From positions 200,527 to 264,526 of the forward strand of contig NZ_JAAHHW010000002.1 in NCBI RefSeq assembly GCF_010692325.1: 64,000 nt of DNA, read 5' to 3'. The position numbers were made by a program, and so were the translations under genes. This document shows, in pieces, positions 57,157-64,000 of the stretch (the stretch's first letter is position 1; every line of letters begins with the position of its first letter). Under the pieces are notes generated by a model. It was not told where the DNA came from, did no database searches, and saw only the letters and a program-made list of their open reading frames with translations. Source of the DNA: Moorena sp. SIO3I8. Lineage in GTDB: Bacteria > Cyanobacteriota > Cyanobacteriia > Cyanobacteriales > Coleofasciculaceae.

Positions 57157-57426
57157 TTGACTTACTCAATCTTGCTTGCTGCTGCATCTGCCGTTCCCAA
57201 CACCCTGGAATGGAGTCCGACAGTCGGAATCATCATGATTATCTGCAATGTCCTAGCGATTGCATTAGGAAAAGCTACTATCCAGAATCCTAGCGCAGGG
57301 CCAGCGTTGCCTATGCCTGAGTTCTTCGGTGGCATGGGTTTTCCCGCATTACTAGCAACCACTAGCCTCGGTCACATCATAGGACTAGGCACTATCTTAG
57401 GATTGGCTAACATGGGGATTATCTAG
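57157..57426 (+). CDS. psaK: Photosystem I reaction centre subunit PsaK
   Basis: This 89-residue protein starts at TTG 57157, with an AGGAG ribosome binding site 8 bp upstream and no usable ATG nearby. Two membrane helices are present (VGIIMIICNVLAIALGKATI and FPALLATTSLGHIIGLGTIL) joined by the family's loop NPSAGPALPMPEFFGGMGF. PsaK sits at the edge of photosystem I and takes part in antenna coupling. Its presence shows an oxygenic phototroph. Confidence 0.95.
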   Translation: MTYSILLAAASAVPNTLEWSPTVGIIMIICNVLAIALGKATIQNPSAGPALPMPEFFGGMGFPALLATTSLGHIIGLGTILGLANMGII

Positions 57427-57554
57427 AGCTTAGGAGCTCTAGGGTATAGGGCGAACTGGGATAGTGATGATGGTCAGGTTGATCCAGGGCTGATAATTCA
57501 CAGCAGATTCTCACCCAGTCACTCGGTCATGCAGTAATCCTAGACACGATTACC

Positions 57555-58847
57555 CTATACCCGATCTTCTAACAGGTATCCCTGCTTGGCCAATAGTGCT
57601 GTACCATAAGCAGCCGCTGTGTGAATAGATGGCAACATCGGTACCATGAGCTGACGCTCTCGAATCCTTGTCCAGGTAGGATTTTTGGCACCACCACCAG
57701 CAGTATAGACACAGGTTTTGGGACTTGCTCCGAGCTGTTGTAACAAACGATACCCCCTAGCTTCAATTCGGGCTATGCTTTCAAGGATTCCTTGGAGAAA
57801 TTCCACGGAATTATCGGGTTTGGGTTCCAATCTTGGGGGGAGATCCGGGTCATTAATGGGAAAGCGATCGCCTGGTCTAAGTAAGGGATAATAATCCAAG
57901 GCACTTTCTTGCTCGGGGTCGATTTGAGAGCTGAGACTTTCTAATTCTCTGTCACTGAAAAAGTGTCGTAGTACTGCTCCACCGGTGTTGGATGCGCCAC
58001 CGGTAAGCCATAAATTTCCCAATCGATGACTGTAAATGCCAAATTTGGCCTCTTCTACACGAGTGGTACTCAATAGTTTAAGTACCAAGGTAGACCCAAG
58101 GGAGGTTACCGCTTCACCTGGTTGTTTGGCACCACTAGCGATAAATGCGGCAATACTATCGGTGGTACCTGTACAAACTAGACAATCTGGTGATAATCCC
58201 AAGCTGTGAGCTACCTCAGGGGTTACAACTCCTACTGGTGTACCGGGAGCCAAGACGTTGGGTAGCATGGGTGACACCGGTAGCTGTTTGATCCAGTCAG
58301 GATAGCACAAGTTTTCAGGATTATAACCAAGCTTTAAAGCATTGTGATAATCACTTATGCCTAGTTTTCCATGCAATAGAAAGGCTAACCAGTCCGCTTG
58401 ATGGAGGAAGTATAGGGGATTAGTTTCAGCACAGATGTTGCTGATCACATCTGTACAGTCATACCACCAGAGAAGTTTGGCAAGGCTGGAGGTAGCACTT
58501 AAAACGACATGGTTGGGAGGAGCAATGGTTCTAAGTTGTTCCATCACAGCTACTCCTCGTGGATCGTTGTAAAGGATGGGTGCATCTACAGGTTGACCGA
58601 TGCGATCGCATAACAAAACTGTTGCGGAGGTGCCATTAATTGCGATCGCATTAATTTCACCCTTGATTGACTGGGGAATTTGCTCAATCAGGGAAAATAA
58701 TACCTTCTGCCACTGTGTTGCGGTATCAATGGTGATGGCTTGGAGTGGAAACGGATATTGAGTCTCGGCAAAGATAGTACCAACAGAGTCTATCACTACT
58801 GCCCGTGCGCCAGAGGTTCCGAAATCGATGCCTAGATAGACAGTCAT
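57555..58847 (-). CDS. FGGY-family carbohydrate kinase
   Basis: This 430-residue kinase begins VYLGIDFGTSGARAVVIDS, the first phosphate-binding loop. It contains the substrate-side NGTSATVLLCDRIGQP, LVCTGTTDSIAAFIASG with the catalytic Asp region, and the second ATP loop VYTAGGGAKNPTWTRIRERQ. It is shorter than typical xylulokinases, like the compact cyanobacterial/plant homologues reported to act on D-ribulose. Sugar specificity is uncertain. Confidence 0.85.
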   Translation of the reverse strand: MTVYLGIDFGTSGARAVVIDSVGTIFAETQYPFPLQAITIDTATQWQKVLFSLIEQIPQSIKGEINAIAINGTSATVLLCDRIGQPVDAPILYNDPRGVAVMEQLRTIAPPNHVVLSATSSLAKLLWWYDCTDVISNICAETNPLYFLHQADWLAFLLHGKLGISDYHNALKLGYNPENLCYPDWIKQLPVSPMLPNVLAPGTPVGVVTPEVAHSLGLSPDCLVCTGTTDSIAAFIASGAKQPGEAVTSLGSTLVLKLLSTTRVEEAKFGIYSHRLGNLWLTGGASNTGGAVLRHFFSDRELESLSSQIDPEQESALDYYPLLRPGDRFPINDPDLPPRLEPKPDNSVEFLQGILESIARIEARGYRLLQQLGASPKTCVYTAGGGAKNPTWTRIRERQLMVPMLPSIHTAAAYGTALLAKQGYLLEDRV

Positions 58848-59424
58848 TAGGGATTATAGATTAGGGATTATGGATTAGATTATGATGCAACCGTCAACAT
58901 TCAACCTACCCTAAACCGAATCGCCAAGGGCGAACAACATTAAACCTATCCAGGGTAAACGCATCTAATTTTATGAGTCCTATATATTTCTTTTTATTAA
59001 ATAAGCACTATATGTGAAAAATGCCTTGTTAACAAGGACAATCAGCCAGGGTTTATTGAGAACTATCCCAGCAATTCTCATGGACCGGTTATATGTATTT
59101 CGATAGTTGGGAACATCTGCTCACTTTCATGGTCCAGGGATTGGAGTTAGAACTCCCTCCCAACACTAGTTGATATTTCATACTGAGACTTGCTCGAACT
59201 ATCCCCGGTTTATTGACAAGATGCGTTTACCCTGTTAACCTCTCTACGTAAAAATCTAAGTAGCTGGGTTCAATTATTCGTAAAATAGCGATTGAGATTC
59301 AAAATGGTGAAAACCTCTTGAATAGAGGCTTCCAGCTTCATTCTCGGATTCTGAGTTTTAAGGTTTATTTATGCCCACCTACTTAATTGCTGGAGAGGTC
59401 TAATCTACTCAACTATCATTTTTA
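58848..59424. other. Intergenic spacer upstream of ovoA
   Basis: A GATTATAGATTAGGGATTAT micro-repeat lies at 58852-58880, beside the kinase start. Otherwise I see nothing definable; the ovothiol gene promoter should be near its right end. Confidence 0.5.
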
Positions 59425-61746
59425 TTGGAACACAGCAAGGTGGAGACTGCTTTAACACGTAATCCAAATCTAGATCTAACTACACTCTTGTCCCCTAACC
59501 TGAACGGGGAGAAAGACCCCACAGATCCCCTGATTGGGCCGCGTCCAGATTGGTGGTGGACTGGGCTGCGACCTACAGAAGTCCTACATGCCATGCCGAT
59601 CCCAAATCTAGCCACCTGCACGCGCCACCAGATTCTGGACTACTTCGATAATGGCTGGCTGATGACCGAAGTTTTGTTGTCAGCACTACAGGGAGAACGG
59701 GCATTCCTCGACCCACCCTACCACCAACTTCGTCATCCTCTAATCTTCTATCTATGTCATCCAGCCGTGCTTTATATCAACAAGCTTCGGCTAGCTGGAC
59801 TCATCCATGAGTCGATTGATCCATACTTCGAGCAATTGTTTGAAACTGGCGTTGACGAGATGTCCTGGGACGATATGTCCAAGAATGAAATGGATTGGCC
59901 GTCAGTCCGTGAAGTAGTCGAGTATAGACGGAGTACCTACAAGATTGTCCGAGAATTGATTGAAACCTTGCCCGCCCTGGAAGACGGCCATCCACCTATC
60001 ACTATGGACAATCCCGCATGGGCACTATTCCTAGGATTTGAACACGAACGCATCCACATCGAAACCTCCAGTGTCTTGCTACAAGAGTTGCCACTGTCGG
60101 TTTTGCGTCAGCCAGAAGCATGGCCAAACCTGCATCCTTCAGCATTTGCAGAGAGTCAGACCGTTGAGAACGAGTTAATCGCCGTTTCCAGCAAGACCGT
60201 GACCTTGGGTAAGCCTTGGGAAGAACCCTGCTTTGGTTGGGACAACGAGTATGGTTCACGGCAGGTAAGGGTTCGGAGTTTTCAAGCCAGTCGATACTTA
60301 GTCACCAATGGTGAATTCTACGAGTTTGTTATCGCTGGCGGATACCAGGAACCCAAATACTGGACAGAAGAGGGCTGGGCCTGGAAGCAAAATCGCAATA
60401 CTAAATGGCCGACCTTCTGGGTGGCTGATGGACCAGCAGGACTGCACCAGTATCGACTGCGTACGCTGTTTGAGGTGGTTGATCTACCTTGGTCTTGGCC
60501 GGTTGCTGTCAACTGGTATGAAGCGAAAGCCTACTGTGCTTGGAAGACTGAGCAGGATAACAGCCCCATCCCTTACAGACTTTTAACGGAAGCCGAACAT
60601 CATTGCTTGGGCGGGGGCAAGGAGCCAGTTAATTTGAATCTAACTTGGGGATCTCAAACCCCAGTGAATGCTCTACTGCCTAACGAAGCTGGATTTTACG
60701 ATGTTTTTGGCAATGTCTGGCATTGGTGTGAGGATGATTTCAATCCTTTGGAAGGGTTCCGGGTCCACCGGCTCTATGATGACTTTAGTACCCCTTGTTT
60801 CGACGGTGAACATAAGATGATTCTCGGCGGGTCTTTCATAAGTACTGGTGATGAAGCGACCCGGTGGGCAAGGTTTCACTTCCGGCCTCACTTCTTCCAG
60901 CACGCAGGATTTAGGCTAGTTCGATCTGATGATGGTGACGCCACCTGCGATGCAGTACTTATTAGTAGCCAAAGCAGTGGGGTTAAAGCCTATGAAGGTG
61001 AGAAAATTCTAGCAGAAAACCTGATGCTGCATTATGGGTCGGCTGATGAAGCAATGCCCTACAACTTCGGGCCGAAGGATGCGGTGGGATTTCCTCAAAG
61101 CATTGCCACACTAACCTTGGAGAGAGCCGAACACCTGGGAATCAAAAAGGATCGCGCTTTGGATGTTGGCTGCTCCGTTGGCGGCTCAACCTTCGAGCTG
61201 GCCAGGGGATTCGAGTCAGTGTTAGGGATTGACCTCAGTGTTACTTTTATTGAAGCTGCACAGACGCTACGTCGCGAAGGCAGACTTGTTTATCGTCGCC
61301 GCGATGAAGGGGAAAACACCAGCGAAGCTGAAGTTTGCTTGCCAGAAAACCTAGATCGCAGTCGGGTGACCTTCCGCCGTGCGGATGCCTGTGCGTTGCC
61401 CCCTGAACTCGTTGGGTTCGATGTGGTGTTAGGGGCTAATCTGATTTGTCGTCTACCGAGTCCTAGAGCATTTCTCAGTCGGTTGTGCGGCGCACGCGGG
61501 CTAGTAAGGTCAGGTGGACTACTGGTACTAGCAACACCGTTCACCTGGGATGAGCGTTTCACGCCACGGGATGCTTGGCTGGGCGGGCATGATGGCAAGG
61601 CTTCCTTTGCTACATTACAAGCAGAGCTAAACCGAGATTTTGAATTGCTCGAAACACAGGATATGCCCTTCCTGATCCGGGAACACGCTCGTAAGTTCCA
61701 GTATGTTATCACCTTAGTCAGTTTGTGGAAACGGCGTGACAGTTAA
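59425..61746 (+). CDS. ovoA: 5-histidylcysteine sulfoxide synthase/methyltransferase (ovothiol synthase)
   Basis: This protein has 773 residues from TTG 59425 (GTG 59440 is an alternative start). The N-terminal DinB-like domain carries the iron-binding set ending EHERIHIETSSVLLQELP (HxxxHxE). A formylglycine-generating/EgtB-type sulfatase-modifying domain follows at about 250-505 (YLVTNGEFYEFVIAGGYQEP, GNVWHWCEDDF, GGSFISTGDEATRWARFHFR). The C-terminal third is a SAM methyltransferase (RALDVGCSVGGSTFELARGF, VLGANLICRLPSPRAFLSRL). This three-part layout is OvoA, which joins cysteine to histidine C5 and N-methylates the mercaptohistidine product. No OvoB-type PLP lyase is in the window. Confidence 0.9.
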   Translation: MEHSKVETALTRNPNLDLTTLLSPNLNGEKDPTDPLIGPRPDWWWTGLRPTEVLHAMPIPNLATCTRHQILDYFDNGWLMTEVLLSALQGERAFLDPPYHQLRHPLIFYLCHPAVLYINKLRLAGLIHESIDPYFEQLFETGVDEMSWDDMSKNEMDWPSVREVVEYRRSTYKIVRELIETLPALEDGHPPITMDNPAWALFLGFEHERIHIETSSVLLQELPLSVLRQPEAWPNLHPSAFAESQTVENELIAVSSKTVTLGKPWEEPCFGWDNEYGSRQVRVRSFQASRYLVTNGEFYEFVIAGGYQEPKYWTEEGWAWKQNRNTKWPTFWVADGPAGLHQYRLRTLFEVVDLPWSWPVAVNWYEAKAYCAWKTEQDNSPIPYRLLTEAEHHCLGGGKEPVNLNLTWGSQTPVNALLPNEAGFYDVFGNVWHWCEDDFNPLEGFRVHRLYDDFSTPCFDGEHKMILGGSFISTGDEATRWARFHFRPHFFQHAGFRLVRSDDGDATCDAVLISSQSSGVKAYEGEKILAENLMLHYGSADEAMPYNFGPKDAVGFPQSIATLTLERAEHLGIKKDRALDVGCSVGGSTFELARGFESVLGIDLSVTFIEAAQTLRREGRLVYRRRDEGENTSEAEVCLPENLDRSRVTFRRADACALPPELVGFDVVLGANLICRLPSPRAFLSRLCGARGLVRSGGLLVLATPFTWDERFTPRDAWLGGHDGKASFATLQAELNRDFELLETQDMPFLIREHARKFQYVITLVSLWKRRDS

Positions 61747-61846
61747 AAAATCTCGGAACGTTGGGTCTTCGGTACTTACTGTTATAAATTGATAGTCTAG
61801 CACAGTAAGTACCGAAGACAAAAAAAATTTAGAGGATCTTATAAAA

Positions 61847-63295
61847 ATGAACAAATTCAAAGCGATAATCGACAGGGCTAGCAATGAGGCAGATGAGGAA
61901 CTTAAAACCCTACAGGATCTTGAAATCTTTGTTCTAGATAATTCTGTTCGTGAAACTACTGTGGGAACTGCTCGTGGTCATGTTCTTGAAGATAAAATCA
62001 ACATCTTAAAGGCTATTGCTGAAACTGAACTCAATGAAGTGATTCTTGGCACTTATGGAGCTAACAGAAACGTTGATGACCAAATTCCAAAACATTGGAT
62101 TGAGTTGGGGGGATCCTTAGATAATATGTGGGGATTTAGCGAAGCTTACAGTGCTTTAGATAAATATGGAGTTCCCATTGATGAGCCAGCAGATGGATTG
62201 TTGGAAATGGTCAACGATCATAAGATGAGTAATGCTATTATCGAAATAGATTTATGTAGTCCTGCCATCAATTATGAGCAGTTCGATCTCAACCAGTTCA
62301 TTTTAAACCAAGTGGAGTGGGCTAATAAAAATTTGATTCCACGTGGTGAAAAAAAACTCCCTCCACGCATTCTTGTAAATTTAAGAGATTTCGCAAATTT
62401 TGAAACCGATACAGAGGGTTTGACCAGAGCTCTACATCTGATTGAATCCTTGGGCAATCTGCCCAGTAATCAGCGTCCCTTTGGACTGATGATTGAGGAA
62501 CCAACCGGTTTTTTGCTTCCAGAAACTGTAAGCAAACTGACTCGTATTATTCGTGAAACCATGATTTCGGCAAATTGGTCACATGGTAAACTACTGGTTC
62601 ACGTACATTGTGGTTTTGGCCTTGCAGAGTCAACAGTTTTAGAAGCATTGGCGAATGGTGCTGATGGGATATGGAGTGCCGTTTGCAAGGCCGGGGCAGC
62701 TTTAGGGCATTCATGCTCAAGTATTACATTAACAAATCTAGCCCGGCTTGGCAATAAATTTGTAACTCGTACATACAACCTGCCAGCCATTATTAAAGCT
62801 GCCCGCAAAGTACATACCATTGCATCAAAAGAACCTGTTCCTAGGGATCAAGAAGTTTATGGTAAGGAAGCCTTCGATCTCGTGTTCGGTGGATGGCATG
62901 GATTCATGGGAGATAAAATGGGTGCTGTTGCTAGAATGATTGGTGTTAAGCAAACTATTAGAATCAGTGATTTTGCCAATGCTGAAATGCTAAATCAAGC
63001 TATGATTGAACGATTCGGCGAACCAGAAAAAACCGGATGGGATGAAAACTTATGCAAAAAGATGGAAGAAAAAATTGATGAGCACTTACTTCTAGGAAAC
63101 AGCTTTAACTACAATACCATCATTGGGTTAGCCCAACTGTATGAATATAGTGGAGGATGTATTTCATCATCCATGCTTAAAATTATCACTTCAGATAGCG
63201 ATATTTCTGATGAACACCCACTTATCATTAGTCTGAAACAACGATGGAAAAAATTGTCAGAAAAAATAAATTCGCCGTCTCATAAAAATCAATAA
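61847..63295 (+). CDS. DRE-TIM metallolyase-like protein (HMGL family)
   Basis: This 482-residue protein has an HMG-CoA lyase/2-isopropylmalate synthase-like barrel. It opens with IFVLDNSVRETTVGTARGHV, a variant of the DRE loop (DNSVRE). It carries the metal-ligand HxH in LLVHVHCGFGLAESTVLEAL followed by NGADGIW. The C-terminal 120 residues are helical (QAMIERFGEPEKTGWDENLC) and unlike the known regulatory domains. It lies 100 bp after ovoA and 54 bp before an EF-hand gene, all on one strand. A link to ovothiol or sulfur metabolism is suggested by position only. Confidence 0.75.
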   Translation: MNKFKAIIDRASNEADEELKTLQDLEIFVLDNSVRETTVGTARGHVLEDKINILKAIAETELNEVILGTYGANRNVDDQIPKHWIELGGSLDNMWGFSEAYSALDKYGVPIDEPADGLLEMVNDHKMSNAIIEIDLCSPAINYEQFDLNQFILNQVEWANKNLIPRGEKKLPPRILVNLRDFANFETDTEGLTRALHLIESLGNLPSNQRPFGLMIEEPTGFLLPETVSKLTRIIRETMISANWSHGKLLVHVHCGFGLAESTVLEALANGADGIWSAVCKAGAALGHSCSSITLTNLARLGNKFVTRTYNLPAIIKAARKVHTIASKEPVPRDQEVYGKEAFDLVFGGWHGFMGDKMGAVARMIGVKQTIRISDFANAEMLNQAMIERFGEPEKTGWDENLCKKMEEKIDEHLLLGNSFNYNTIIGLAQLYEYSGGCISSSMLKIITSDSDISDEHPLIISLKQRWKKLSEKINSPSHKNQ

Positions 63296-63349
63296 TAACT
63301 GACTTCAAATTATAGCATATTTTGGCAAAATCCAGAGATTACTAAAACG

Positions 63350-63589
63350 ATGGAAGAGATACCCATCCATCATTTTCTTGATGATATTTTCACAGGTGTT
63401 AATGTCACAGAAAAACCAAGGGAGATGATTTGCAATTTGTTAGATGTTGACGGTAACGGTTATGTATCTTGGCAAGAGTTTGTCTTTCGTTTGAAATGGG
63501 CTATACAACAGAAGGGTCTACTCTACTACCCAACACCGGAAGCATTAATTTTGGGAACTTTTGAATTCATCAAACAGGACTTTTCATAG
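63350..63589 (+). CDS. Small EF-hand protein
   Basis: This 79-residue protein has one canonical calcium-binding loop, DVDGNGYVSWQE, with Asp, Asp, Asn, Tyr, Ser and Glu at positions 1, 3, 5, 7, 9 and 12, flanked by helices (REMICNLL and FVFRLKWAIQQ). The remainder is a possible degenerate second hand. It follows the HMGL-like gene closely and may be co-transcribed. Calcium-dependent control of the neighbouring enzyme is possible. Confidence 0.75.
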   Translation: MEEIPIHHFLDDIFTGVNVTEKPREMICNLLDVDGNGYVSWQEFVFRLKWAIQQKGLLYYPTPEALILGTFEFIKQDFS

Positions 63590-63598
63590 CGATGCAGA

Positions 63599-63850
63599 GG
63601 TGCGACCCGTGGCGAATTTAATTACGGGTCAAGCGCACCTAAGCGGTCTTGGGGAGGCAGCGCGGTCTTGGGGAGGCAGCGCGGTCTTGGGGAGGCAGCG
63701 CGGTCTTGGGGGTTCCCCCCACTCGCTATTGCCGTGGTTTCCCCCACTCGCTATTGCCGTTCCACGGGGCAAACAGCGGTGCGGACGCAGGTTCCGCACA
63801 CAGACCCATGCGCCACTCGCTATTGCCGTGGTTTCCCCCATGAGCGACTG
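63599..63850. repeat. Degenerate palindrome and tandem repeat cluster
   Basis: A broken copy of the 7440-7478 palindrome (GTGCGACCCGTGGCGAATTT ... ACGGGTCAAGCGCACC) starts the stretch. Four tandem copies of GCGGTCTTGGGGAGGCAG follow. Three copies of CACTCGCTATTGCCGTGGTT-type units then follow. Frames crossing this region are repeat artefacts. Confidence 0.75.
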
Positions 63851-63914
63851 CATCAAGACAGGGAGCATGTCACCTGACTGACGGACACTTTTTTTTGTAC
63901 ATTTAGCAGTACAT

Positions 63915-64000
63915 TTAGGCCCAGGCATCAAATTCCTGAATCAGAGAGAAGGTAATCTTTCGATAGTAGCGGTCACGAGCTTTTTGGGAAGCGAAACAAG
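63915..64000 (-). CDS. C-terminal fragment of a gene entering from the right
   Basis: Reading from the right edge on the minus strand gives 27 sensible residues, including ASQKARDRYYRKITFSLIQE, and a TAA at 63915-63917. The N-terminal part is outside the window, so the family cannot be named. Confidence 0.4.
   Translation of the reverse strand, partial: CFASQKARDRYYRKITFSLIQEFDAWA

Noticed and set aside
63561..63931. Several overlapping frames at the right end
   Set aside because: They translate tandem repeats in multiple frames and strands with no protein-like sequence.

Overview
The window looks like chromosome from a large-genome filamentous marine cyanobacterium, probably a Moorena/Lyngbya-type Oscillatoriales (inference). 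The evidence is photosystem I gene psaK, a PatA/PixG-type chemotaxis operon, DevBCA-type export genes, modular and type III polyketide synthases, GCGATCGC (HIP1) octamers, and many dispersed micro-repeats and MITE-like palindromes.

Layout. 1-3184 (minus): chemotaxis-like operon (PatA-like regulator, CheW, chemoreceptor running off the left edge). 4475-7216 (plus): tandem pair of GT1 glycosyltransferases. 7680-21054 (minus): lipid/polyketide locus with devB-devC-devA exporter genes, a free carrier protein, a KS-AT-ACP-TE polyketide synthase, a type III PKS, an ICMT-type methyltransferase, an O-methyltransferase and two sulfotransferases. 22181-24292: a secreted beta-propeller PEP-CTERM protein. 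26637-33131 (plus): a PfaA/HglE-like polyketide synthase whose ketoreductase stops half-way. 33505-35825: a G3E/CobW-like P-loop protein with one metallophosphoesterase and one that has lost its catalytic residues. 36007-38172: an SDR gene split by a 1341-bp IS200/IS605-type element carrying only tnpB.

38427-42994 (plus) is the most unusual part. A co-directional locus encodes a 66-residue protein ending in Gly, a Ro60/TROVE-like HEAT-VWA protein, an unrecognised 282-residue protein and an E1/ThiF-like adenylating enzyme. Between these genes lie four non-coding RNA cassettes built on one scaffold: an outer GC stem, a 5' CCTRA-type strand opposite a 3' ACTT strand, and an inner stem. Each carries a different payload. 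One is a circularly permuted tRNA with an ACG anticodon and its acceptor stem closed by a loop. One is a tRNA-like fold with a CTA anticodon, embedded in the scaffold stem. One joins two 23S rRNA elements, the sarcin-ricin loop and the L11-binding GTPase-associated centre. The fourth is not recognised. I infer an RNA-mimic (decoy, sensor or scaffold) system built around a Ro-like protein and a ubiquitin-like activating enzyme.

43199-64000: B12-binding radical SAM enzyme, duplicated secreted YPNG-repeat proteins, an FHA-reductase-ferredoxin fusion, an SDR pseudogene with one stop codon, a nucleotidyltransferase-like/HTH pair, gltX, tRNA-Asp, a TM0106-type RecB-like nuclease, psaK, an FGGY sugar kinase, an OvoA-type ovothiol synthase, a DRE-TIM lyase-like protein and an EF-hand protein. 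The right end is repeat-rich.
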